Source: Gammaproteobacteria bacterium
GTDB lineage: Bacteria; Pseudomonadota; Gammaproteobacteria; Enterobacterales; Alteromonadaceae
DNA length: 5,655 bases
NCBI GenBank assembly: GCA_027484495.1
Contig: JAIXSW010000547.1
Span: forward strand, 1 to 5,655
Direction of reading: 5' to 3'
The first letter of the stretch is position 1. Each line of letters begins with the position of its first letter. The position numbers and the translations under genes were made by a program. Below the pieces are notes generated by a model. It had not been told where the DNA came from. It ran no database searches and saw only the letters and a program-made list of their open reading frames with translations. Positions 1 to 5,655 of this stretch are shown one piece after another.

Positions 1-621
1 CCATTGCATGTCACTGTGATGCACGCCTCGCTGATCCTGTACGCAGAACATGAGTTTAATGCGTCAACGTTTACCGCAAGGGTCTGCGCGTCAACGTTAT
101 CGGACATGCATTCCTGCATCACCGGCGCTATCGGTTCATTGCGCGGTCCACTGCACGGTGGCGCCAATGAGGCGGCGATGGAACTGATTGAACATATGCA
201 GAACCCCGAACATGCCGAAGAAACGTTACTTGGCATGCTGGCGCGCAAAGACAAAATTATGGGTTTTGGTCATGCTATCTACTCTGAATCAGACCCACGC
301 AACGCGGTGATTAAAGCCTGGTCTGAGCAACTGGCCAACGCCAACGGCGATACCCGCTTGTACGACGTGTCAGTGCGCTGCGAAGCCGTGATGTGGCGGG
401 AAAAGAAACTGTTTTGTAATGCCGACTTCTTCCATGCCTCGGCCTATAACTACATGGGCATTGCGACCAAGTTATTCACACCGATTTTTGTCTGTTCCCG
501 CCTGACCGGCTGGGCAGCGCATGTGATGGAACAGCGTGCCGACAACCGTATCATCCGGCCAAGTGCGGATTATGTTGGGGTCGAACCGCGCGAAGTGCAG
601 CCAATCGCCAACCGTGGCTGA
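1..621 (+). CDS. prpC: 2-methylcitrate synthase, C-terminal part (5' end outside window)
   Basis: PrpC condenses propionyl-CoA with oxaloacetate to 2-methylcitrate in the cytoplasm, the first committed step of the 2-methylcitrate cycle. The reading frame is open from base 1, so this is the last 206 codons of a gene whose family is usually about 370-390 residues; the first TTG or ATG in view is internal. The citrate synthase family signature (PF00285) is clear. All three catalytic positions are present: His in GPLHGGAN (codon at 154), His in GFGHAIY (codon at 271) and Asp in EQRADNRIIRPSA (codon at 541). The stretch SLILYAEHEFNASTF near the left edge is typical of PrpC and related short type II citrate synthases. 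A gltA-type citrate synthase is unlikely because acnD and prpF follow directly. Many enzymes of this family also have some citrate synthase activity. The reading frame shows no damage. Confidence 0.96.
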   Translation, partial: PLHVTVMHASLILYAEHEFNASTFTARVCASTLSDMHSCITGAIGSLRGPLHGGANEAAMELIEHMQNPEHAEETLLGMLARKDKIMGFGHAIYSESDPRNAVIKAWSEQLANANGDTRLYDVSVRCEAVMWREKKLFCNADFFHASAYNYMGIATKLFTPIFVCSRLTGWAAHVMEQRADNRIIRPSADYVGVEPREVQPIANRG

Positions 622-628
622 TAAATCC

Positions 629-656
629 AGCCGGAGCTGCGCTGCAGTCTCCGGCT
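629..656 (+). other. Strong GC-rich hairpin between prpC and acnD, no T-tract
   Basis: AGCCGGAG at 629-636 pairs perfectly with CTCCGGCT at 649-656. Inside it, CTGC at 637-640 pairs with GCAG at 644-647, leaving a 3-base loop (GCT) and a single bulged T at 648. This makes 12 base pairs in all, beginning 7 bases after the prpC stop codon. The bases that follow (ATCAAAGCG) are not a T-run, so a classical intrinsic terminator is not supported. By analogy with other intercistronic stem-loops, it may protect the prpC transcript end, mark an RNA processing site or tune expression of acnD. The structure is read directly from the sequence; the role is inference. Confidence 0.7.
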
Positions 657-686
657 ATCAAAGCGTGACGCTGGGCATTTATTTTC

Positions 687-692
687 AAAGAG
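687..692 (+). promoter_or_regulatory. Ribosome binding site that decides the acnD start
   Basis: The purine-rich AAAGAG directly abuts a possible ATG at 693 but stands 6 bases before a second in-frame ATG at 699. Zero spacing is not workable for a Shine-Dalgarno site, whereas 6 bases is normal, so the second ATG is favoured as the start. Confidence 0.6.
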
Positions 693-698
693 ATGGCA

Positions 699-3287
699 AT
701 GAATACTTTATTCCGTAAACCGCTGGCCGCTACCGGGCTGGACTATTTTGATGCCGCCGCGGCAGTCGACACCTTGCAGCCTGGGGCCTGGGCAACTCTG
801 CCTTATACTTCACGCGTGCATGCTGAAAACCTGGTACGCCGCGCCGATCCCGCGCAATTAAACGCCTACTTAATGCAACTGATAGAGCGCAAACAAGAGC
901 TGGATTTTCCTTGGTTTCCGGCACGCGTCGTCTGTCACGATATCCTTGGTCAAACCGCGCTGGTTGACTTAGCCGGCCTGCGGGATGCGATTGCCGCGCA
1001 GGGCGGCGACCCGGCCAAAGTGAATCCGGTGGTGCCGACGCAATTGATTGTCGACCACTCGCTAGCGGTGGAACACGGCGGCTTTGAAAAAGACGCCTTT
1101 GAGAAAAACCGGGCCATTGAAGACCGTCGTAACGACGACCGCTTCCATTTTATCAACTGGACGAAAAAAGCCTTTAAAAACGTCGATGTGATCCCGCCGG
1201 GGAACGGCATCATGCACCAGATTAACCTGGAGCGGATGTCACCGGTCATTCATGCCAAAGATGGCGTGGCTTATCCGGATACGCTGGTCGGCACTGACAG
1301 CCATACGCCGCACGTCGATGCACTGGGCGTTATTGCCATTGGTGTTGGTGGTTTAGAAGCCGAAAGCGTGATGCTGGGCCGGGCATCCTGGATGCGTTTA
1401 CCTGATATCATCGGCGTTGAGCTGACCGGCAAAGCACAGCCGGGCATTCAGGCGACGGATATCGTGCTGGCATTGACTGAATTTTTGCGCAAACAAAAAG
1501 TGGTGTCGAGCTATCTGGAATTCTTTGGCGAAGGCGCTGACAGCTTAAGTTTGGGCGATCGAGCGACCATTTCGAATATGACACCAGAATACGGCGCCAC
1601 GGCCGCGATGTTCTATATCGACCAGCAAACCCTCGATTACCTGACGTTGACCGGTCGTGACGCAGCGCAGGTCAAATTAGTTGAAACCTACGCTAAAACC
1701 GCCGGTTTATGGGCAGACAGCTTAAAAACTGCTGAATATCCACGCGTTCTATCCTTTGATTTGTCGACCGTCGTGCGTAATATCGCCGGACCGTCAAATC
1801 CGCATGCACGCGTGGCCACCGCAGATTTGGCTGCCAAAGGCATCAGCGGTGTGGTTGAAAATGAGCCTGGCTTGATGCCGGATGGCGCTGTGATTATCGC
1901 TGCCATTACCAGCTGTACCAACACCAGCAACCCGCGCAACGTGATTGCGGCCGGTATTCTGGCGCGTAACGCCAATAAGCTCGGTCTGACCCGCAAACCT
2001 TGGGTGAAAAGTTCACTGGCGCCGGGCTCGAAAGCGGTGGAACTGTATTTAAAAGAAGCCAATCTGCTGACCGATCTGGAAGCTTTAGGCTTTGGTATCG
2101 TTGGCTTTGCCTGTACCACCTGTAACGGCATGAGCGGTGCTTTAGATCCGACCATCCAGCAAGAAGTCATCGACCGCGATTTGTATGCGACAGCGGTGCT
2201 ATCCGGCAACCGAAACTTCGATGGTCGTATCCATCCATACGCCAAACAGGCATTTTTGGCCTCTCCGGCCCTGGTGGTTGCGTACGCAATTGCCGGGACC
2301 ATTCGCTTTGATATCGAAAAAGACGTACTGGGCACCACGGCCGATGGCAACCCCATCCGCTTGAAAGATATTTGGCCGACCGATGCGGAGATTGATGCGG
2401 TCGTTGCAGCCAGCGTAAAACCTGAGCAATACCGTAAGGTCTATGAGCCGATGTTTGCGGTTGATGTCGATTATGGCGAAAAAATCAGTCCGCTGTATGA
2501 CTGGCGCCCGCAAAGTACCTACATTCGCCGGCCGCCTTATTGGGAAGGTGCTTTGGCCGGTGAGCGCAGTTTAACCGGCATGCTGCCACTGGCGCTGCTC
2601 GGTGACAACATCACGACCGACCATTTGTCGCCGTCCAATGCCATCATGATGGACAGCGCGGCCGGTGAATATCTGCACAAAATGGGCTTGCCGGAAGAAG
2701 ACTTTAACTCTTACGCAACGCACCGCGGCGACCATCTGACGGCGCAGCGCGCGACTTTTGCTAACCCCAAACTCATCAATGAAATGGCGGTGGTCGATGG
2801 CAAAGTCAAGCAAGGTTCGCTCGCGCGCCTCGAGCCGGAAGGCAAAGTAATGCGGATGTGGGAAACCATTGAGACCTACATGGAGCGCAAGCAGCCGCTG
2901 ATTATCATTGCCGGCGCTGATTATGGCCAGGGTTCCAGCCGCGACTGGGCTGCCAAAGGCGTACGCCTCGCTGGTGTTGAAGCCATTGTCGCCGAAGGCT
3001 TTGAGCGGATCCACCGCACCAATTTGGTCGGCATGGGCGTATTGCCACTGGAGTTTAAAGCGGGCACAAACCGTCTGACTTTAGGCTTAGATGGCACCGA
3101 GCGTTTTGATGTGATTGGTGAGCGCTTACCGCGTGCCACGCTGACGTTGGTCGTCCATCGTCAAAATGGCGAGACGGTGCAGGTGCCGGTTACCTGTCGT
3201 CTCGACACTGCCGAAGAGGTATCGATTTATGATGCCGGTGGGGTGCTGCAACGGTTCGCCAAAGACTTCTTAGGCGGCAATCTGTAA
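699..3287 (+). CDS. acnD: Fe/S-dependent 2-methylcitrate dehydratase AcnD
   Basis: AcnD is an aconitase-like cytoplasmic enzyme that dehydrates 2-methylcitrate to a 2-methylaconitate isomer, replacing PrpD. From ATG 699 it has 862 residues (864 if ATG 693 is used), close to the family norm of about 860-870. Three cysteines expected to bind the [4Fe-4S] cluster are present: Cys406 in ITSCTNTSNP, and Cys472 and Cys475 in ACTTCNG. Their 66- and 3-residue spacing matches E. coli AcnA. Other aconitase motifs (PF00330) include GTDSHTPH at about 198-205 and SNMTPEYGAT around Glu297. GDNITTDHLSPSN at 635-647 leads into the C-terminal swivel domain (PF00694). That domain carries DYGQGSSRDW, with catalytic-type Ser746 and Arg748, and HRTNLVGMG at about 772-780. 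Assignment to AcnD rather than AcnA rests on overall similarity to Shewanella-type AcnD and on the prpC and prpF neighbours. The gene is intact. It starts 77 bases after prpC, and the gap contains a hairpin. Confidence 0.97.
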   Translation: MNTLFRKPLAATGLDYFDAAAAVDTLQPGAWATLPYTSRVHAENLVRRADPAQLNAYLMQLIERKQELDFPWFPARVVCHDILGQTALVDLAGLRDAIAAQGGDPAKVNPVVPTQLIVDHSLAVEHGGFEKDAFEKNRAIEDRRNDDRFHFINWTKKAFKNVDVIPPGNGIMHQINLERMSPVIHAKDGVAYPDTLVGTDSHTPHVDALGVIAIGVGGLEAESVMLGRASWMRLPDIIGVELTGKAQPGIQATDIVLALTEFLRKQKVVSSYLEFFGEGADSLSLGDRATISNMTPEYGATAAMFYIDQQTLDYLTLTGRDAAQVKLVETYAKTAGLWADSLKTAEYPRVLSFDLSTVVRNIAGPSNPHARVATADLAAKGISGVVENEPGLMPDGAVIIAAITSCTNTSNPRNVIAAGILARNANKLGLTRKPWVKSSLAPGSKAVELYLKEANLLTDLEALGFGIVGFACTTCNGMSGALDPTIQQEVIDRDLYATAVLSGNRNFDGRIHPYAKQAFLASPALVVAYAIAGTIRFDIEKDVLGTTADGNPIRLKDIWPTDAEIDAVVAASVKPEQYRKVYEPMFAVDVDYGEKISPLYDWRPQSTYIRRPPYWEGALAGERSLTGMLPLALLGDNITTDHLSPSNAIMMDSAAGEYLHKMGLPEEDFNSYATHRGDHLTAQRATFANPKLINEMAVVDGKVKQGSLARLEPEGKVMRMWETIETYMERKQPLIIIAGADYGQGSSRDWAAKGVRLAGVEAIVAEGFERIHRTNLVGMGVLPLEFKAGTNRLTLGLDGTERFDVIGERLPRATLTLVVHRQNGETVQVPVTCRLDTAEEVSIYDAGGVLQRFAKDFLGGNL

Positions 3288-3294
3288 TTGATAC

Positions 3295-3320
3295 AAGCCG
3301 GCCGATGCGCCGGCTTTTTT
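3295..3320 (+). terminator. Intrinsic terminator-like hairpin between acnD and prpF
   Basis: AAGCCGGC at 3295-3302 pairs perfectly with GCCGGCTT at 3309-3316 around a 6-base loop, followed by T's to 3320 (a run of six from 3315). The hairpin begins 7 bases after the acnD stop. It has all the parts of a Rho-independent terminator yet lies inside what should be one operon, so partial read-through into prpF is the likely outcome. No clear separate promoter for prpF is visible in the 22 bases that remain before its start. Confidence 0.82.
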
Positions 3321-3342
3321 AAATGAATCTCAGGGTGAAGTC

Positions 3343-4536
3343 ATGACTTATGCACCACAAATAAAAGTGCCCGCAACCTACATGCGCGGCGGCACCAGCA
3401 AAGGCGTTTTTTTTCGTCTTTGTGATTTACCACCCGCGGCGCAAGTCGCTGGCCCGGCGCGGGATGCGTTGTTATTGCGCGTGATAGGCAGCCCGGATCC
3501 CTATGGCAAGCAAATTGATGGCATGGGCGGCGCAACCTCCAGTACCAGTAAAACCGTGATCCTAAGCACGGCGAGCCAGCCGGGGCATGATGTCGATTAT
3601 CTGTTTGGTCAGGTGGCGATTGATAAAGCTTTTGTTGACTGGAGCGGCAACTGTGGCAATTTGTCGGCAGCAGTTGGTTCTTTTGCCATTCAGTCGGGTT
3701 TAATTGATGCTGCCACGCTGCCGCAAAACGGTCTGGCGACAGTGCGGATTTGGCAGGTCAATATCCAGAAAACCATTATCGCGCATGTGCCGATGCTCAA
3801 CGGACAAGTGCAGGAAGATGGCGATTTTGAACTCGATGGGGTGACATTTCCCGCCGCTGAAGTTGAACTTGAATTTCTTGATCCGGCAGCCGATGAAGGC
3901 GAGGGTGGTGGCGCGATGTTTCCGACCGGCAATCTGGTCGACACGCTGGATGTGCCCGGTATTGGCAGCTTCAGAGCAACTTTTATCAACGCCGGCATTC
4001 CGACTATTTTCCTCGATGCCGCTGAATTAGGTTATCAGGGCACTGAGCTGCAGGATGCAATCAATAATGATGTACAGGCGTTAAGCCGGTTCGAGACCAT
4101 TCGCGCTTACGGTGCACGGCAAATGGGGCTCATCAGCGATATCAGCGAAGCGGCCGCCCGGCAGCATACGCCCAAAATTGCTTTTGTCAGCGGCCCTGCG
4201 ACTTATCTGTCATCCAGCGGAAAAACCGTTGCAGCTGATGGCATTGACCTGTCAGTACGTGCCTTGTCGATGGGAAAACTGCATCACGCGATGATGGGCA
4301 CCTGTGCTGTTGCTATTGGCACGGCTGCCGCCATTCCCGGGACTTTAGTGAATCTGGCTGCCGGTGGCGGTGAGCGTACGGCAGTCCGGTTTGGCCATCC
4401 GAGTGGTACTTTGCGGGTGGGCGCCGCGGCAAGTCAGGTCGATGGTCAGTGGCAGGTCACCAAAGCGATCATGAGCCGCAGTGCGCGGATCTTAATGGAG
4501 GGCATGGTGCGGGTACCGGCGAATACGCTCGAATAA
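3343..4536 (+). CDS. prpF: 2-methylaconitate cis-trans isomerase PrpF
   Basis: PrpF (PF04303) is a cofactor-free isomerase with the diaminopimelate epimerase fold. It converts the 2-methylaconitate isomer released by AcnD into the one aconitase can hydrate to 2-methylisocitrate, which is why AcnD-type pathways need it. The 397-residue length fits the family. Recognisable motifs are ATYMRGGTSKGVFF near the N-terminus, DGMGGATSSTSK ending at Lys70, and SGNCGNLSAAVG with Cys104. Lys70 and Cys104 appear to correspond to Lys73 and Cys107 of Shewanella oneidensis PrpF, where Lys73 has been proposed as critical; the constant offset of three residues supports the alignment, which I made from memory. 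The start ATG is preceded by AGGG at 3332-3335 with 7-base spacing. The gene lies 55 bases after acnD, beyond a terminator-like hairpin, and is the last gene of the operon. Related isomerases such as LigU share the fold, but the context settles the role. Confidence 0.97.
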   Translation: MTYAPQIKVPATYMRGGTSKGVFFRLCDLPPAAQVAGPARDALLLRVIGSPDPYGKQIDGMGGATSSTSKTVILSTASQPGHDVDYLFGQVAIDKAFVDWSGNCGNLSAAVGSFAIQSGLIDAATLPQNGLATVRIWQVNIQKTIIAHVPMLNGQVQEDGDFELDGVTFPAAEVELEFLDPAADEGEGGGAMFPTGNLVDTLDVPGIGSFRATFINAGIPTIFLDAAELGYQGTELQDAINNDVQALSRFETIRAYGARQMGLISDISEAAARQHTPKIAFVSGPATYLSSSGKTVAADGIDLSVRALSMGKLHHAMMGTCAVAIGTAAAIPGTLVNLAAGGGERTAVRFGHPSGTLRVGAAASQVDGQWQVTKAIMSRSARILMEGMVRVPANTLE

Positions 4537-4540
4537 TACA

Positions 4541-4570
4541 AAGGCGACCGTTGTCACAGTCGCCTTCTTT
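4541..4570 (+). terminator. Terminator at the end of the prp operon
   Basis: AAGGCGAC at 4541-4548 pairs with GTCGCCTT at 4559-4566 around a 10-base loop, starting 4 bases after the prpF stop. The tail CTTTATTGATTTTT is T-rich but interrupted, so termination may be incomplete. A competing small stem, GAC at 4546-4548 with GTC at 4553-4555, is weaker. The position and composition support operon end. Confidence 0.78.
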
Positions 4571-4590
4571 ATTGATTTTTCTACACTTGA

Positions 4591-4619
4591 TTGCAAATTA
4601 AGATTTTTCTGATTAGATT
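4591..4619 (+). promoter_or_regulatory. Possible sigma70 promoter for the small exported-protein gene
   Basis: TTGCAA at 4591-4596 and TAGATT at 4614-4619 form -35 and -10 candidates with a 17-base spacer, in an AT-rich stretch just after the prpF terminator. A second -10-like TAGATA at 4623-4628 arises because the sequence GATTAGAT is repeated (4611-4618 and 4620-4627). The match is moderate and based on consensus only; AT-rich DNA gives such matches by chance. Confidence 0.4.
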
Positions 4620-4627
4620 GATTAGAT
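4611..4627 (+). repeat. Short direct repeat GATTAGAT in the leader
   Basis: Two exact copies of the 8-base GATTAGAT occur at 4611-4618 and 4620-4627, separated by one T (9-base period). They overlap the predicted -10 region and could be a regulator half-site pair, duplicated -10 boxes, or chance in AT-rich sequence. Confidence 0.45.
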
Positions 4628-4653
4628 AACGCAACTTAAGCGGGATGCTACTG

Positions 4654-5037
4654 ATGAAAAAATGGTGTTTAGCGGGCTTACTTCTGAGCAGCATGCTGCC
4701 GGTCCAGGCTGCAGATCAAGATTACAAGTTAGTCACTGTCGCAGGTTACCTGAATTTCTATCTGCTCAATCTGAATGCATGTCAGGATTTTCATCCGTCA
4801 GTGCGAAAAGATGCCTATGCAGCTGAAAGTACATTGTATCCATGGCTGGATAAACTGGATGCAAAAACCAAAGGCAGTATTGATTCAGGGATGCTGAACA
4901 ACGTGGTACAAAAACGTCGTGATGCGTTAAATGCACAGATCAAAGAAGGCGACTTCACCATTGATCATTGTCATGCAGTCATTAAGTTGTTAACAGCAGA
5001 CGGTCTGGACAAGACGCTGCTTAAAGCGATCGAATAA
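4654..5037 (+). CDS. Small predicted exported protein, family not recognised
   Basis: I do not recognise this 127-residue protein. The N-terminus is a convincing Sec signal peptide: Lys-Lys at 2-3, a hydrophobic core LAGLLLSSML, and a probable signal peptidase I site after VQA at residue 19. There is no lipobox cysteine at the cleavage site. The mature part is about 108 residues, hydrophilic and probably mostly helical. It has an aromatic and leucine-rich opening segment (GYLNFYLLNL, about 31-40) and exactly two cysteines, Cys43 and Cys106, which could form a periplasmic disulfide. ATG 4654 is preferred over the in-frame ATG at 4645, because AAGCGGGA at 4638-4645 stands 8 bases before 4654 but runs into 4645, and because it gives a standard MKK signal start. 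It lies downstream of the prp terminator with its own candidate promoter, so a link to propionate metabolism is not implied. It may be co-transcribed with the acetyltransferase gene that follows. Confidence 0.8.
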   Translation: MKKWCLAGLLLSSMLPVQAADQDYKLVTVAGYLNFYLLNLNACQDFHPSVRKDAYAAESTLYPWLDKLDAKTKGSIDSGMLNNVVQKRRDALNAQIKEGDFTIDHCHAVIKLLTADGLDKTLLKAIE

Positions 5038-5083
5038 TCTCAAGTAGTGGAAGCCTGTTGCAGCTGTCGCAGGCCTAAGAGTT

Positions 5084-5584
5084 ATGTTTCACATCCGTTT
5101 AATGCAAATTGCTGATCTGAGCGCAGTGGTCCGGTTACAGGACCACTGTTATTCAGATGAATTTTACGAATCCCCGCAAGTCGTTGCTAAACGACTGATG
5201 TTATATCCACAATCCTGCTGGTTGGCTTGTTATCAAGACAAAGTATGGGGCTACCTGTTTAGTTATCCGTCACGATTAGGCCAGATTAATCCTCTTGGCG
5301 CTGAATTTGGCCAGTATGAACAGGCTAATTGTCTGTATTTGCATGATATGGCGGTCAGTCCGGATGCGCGTGGTCAAGGCGTTGCGACAGCCTTGTTGCA
5401 TCAAGCGCTGACGTATGCCGGCACGCTTGGTTTGTCTTCTGCCGCGCTGGTTGCCGTACAGAATTCTGCCGCGTTTTGGCAGCAACAACAATTTAGTGCT
5501 GTTGATAGCTTGTCAGAACCTGCAAGCAAAGCACTGACTAGTTATGGTAAAGATGCCATCTATCTGGCGCGTCCTCTAAACTAG
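5084..5584 (+). CDS. GNAT-family N-acetyltransferase
   Basis: This 166-residue protein is a single-domain GNAT acetyltransferase (PF00583 type) expected to transfer an acetyl group from acetyl-CoA to an amine; the substrate cannot be told from sequence. The N-terminus IRLMQIADLSAVVRLQ is the usual first strand and helix. The central acetyl-CoA motif A is clear at residues 84-105: LYLHDMAVSPDARGQGVA, with the R-G-Q-G-V-A pyrophosphate loop at 96-101. NSAAFWQQQQF in the C-terminal part matches the motif B pattern, in which an Asn and an aromatic follow the loop strand. There is no signal peptide, so it is cytoplasmic. The start is supported by the domain beginning immediately after it. The best upstream purine stretch, TAAGAG, lies only 2 bases before the ATG, so initiation may be weak. 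It sits 46 bases after the exported-protein gene on the same strand with no terminator between them, so co-transcription is plausible. A RimI-like ribosomal protein acetyltransferase role is not specifically supported. Confidence 0.9.
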   Translation: MFHIRLMQIADLSAVVRLQDHCYSDEFYESPQVVAKRLMLYPQSCWLACYQDKVWGYLFSYPSRLGQINPLGAEFGQYEQANCLYLHDMAVSPDARGQGVATALLHQALTYAGTLGLSSAALVAVQNSAAFWQQQQFSAVDSLSEPASKALTSYGKDAIYLARPLN

Positions 5585-5619
5585 GTTTGGTTGTCATCCA
5601 GCCGTCATTTTTGCCACAT

Positions 5620-5649
5620 ACACTCTGAAACTTTGCTGTTCCGGAGTGT
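5620..5649 (+). repeat. Inverted repeat at the right edge, possible weak terminator
   Basis: ACACTCTG at 5620-5627 can pair with CGGAGTGT at 5642-5649 (seven Watson-Crick pairs and one T-G wobble) around a 14-base loop. It lies 35 bases after the acetyltransferase stop. No strong T-tract follows before the window ends, so it could be a weak terminator, an operator for a gene beyond the edge, or chance. Nothing else was seen in 5585-5655. Confidence 0.3.
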
Positions 5650-5655
5650 TATCTA

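Noticed and set aside
536..718. 60-codon open frame on the + strand bridging prpC and acnD
   Set aside because: It overlaps the prpC C-terminus and the acnD start out of frame, runs through the 629-656 hairpin, and its product has no recognisable features.
1688..2356. 222-codon open frame on the - strand inside acnD
   Set aside because: It lies wholly antisense to the conserved cluster-binding core of acnD. Its translation is low-complexity and looks like a shadow of biased codons in the real gene.
2199..3139. Further antisense open frames in the acnD 3' part
   Set aside because: They overlap each other and the intact swivel domain of acnD, and none has a convincing start site or protein motif.
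3341..3998. Antisense open frames opposite the prpF 5' half
   Set aside because: prpF is intact and conserved here; the antisense products are arginine- or serine/proline-rich shadows.
4112..4294. 60-codon + strand frame inside prpF
   Set aside because: It is out of frame within the conserved prpF coding sequence and has no family features.
5053..5074. Stem GCCTG/CAGGC between the exported-protein and acetyltransferase genes as a terminator
   Set aside because: It has only five pairs, a 12-base loop and no T-tract, so it is too weak to call.
5276..5491. Antisense open frame inside the acetyltransferase gene
   Set aside because: It is opposite the conserved acetyl-CoA motif, and its arginine-rich product looks non-coding.
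1..5655. A novel defence, mobile or biosynthetic system
   Set aside because: No transposase, integrase, repeat array, toxin-antitoxin pair, phage gene or atypical enzyme cluster is present. The first 4.5 kb is a known propionate pathway, and only two small unrelated-looking genes follow it.

Overview
This window is most likely from the chromosome of a Gammaproteobacterium or Betaproteobacterium. The evidence is the protein character of the three propionate genes, which read like the PrpC/AcnD/PrpF sets of Shewanella, Vibrio and Neisseria relatives, together with Shine-Dalgarno-led genes and compact spacing. I cannot name the genus from the sequence alone.

Positions 1-4566 hold the distal part of a 2-methylcitrate cycle operon on the + strand. 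The order is the C-terminal half of prpC (2-methylcitrate synthase, cut by the left window edge), acnD (Fe-S 2-methylcitrate dehydratase) and prpF (2-methylaconitate isomerase). Together they convert propionyl-CoA plus oxaloacetate to 2-methylcitrate, then to a 2-methylaconitate isomer, and then to the isomer that aconitase can hydrate. The final lyase (prpB) and any regulator (prpR) are not in the window and would be expected upstream. This is the AcnD/PrpF version of the pathway; no prpD is visible. Both gaps in the operon contain a strong GC-rich hairpin. The one between prpC and acnD has no T-tract, while the one between acnD and prpF looks like a complete intrinsic terminator. A third hairpin closes the operon after prpF.

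Positions 4567-5655 are visibly richer in A+T. A short AT-rich leader with a plausible sigma70 promoter precedes a small gene for a predicted exported protein that I do not recognise. A GNAT-family acetyltransferase gene follows 46 bases later on the same strand. The last 71 bases contain no gene and end in a modest inverted repeat.

No mobile element, CRISPR array, tRNA, rRNA or phage gene was seen. The window reads as mostly ordinary core metabolism. The items most worth a second look are the paired intra-operon hairpins and the unrecognised exported protein.
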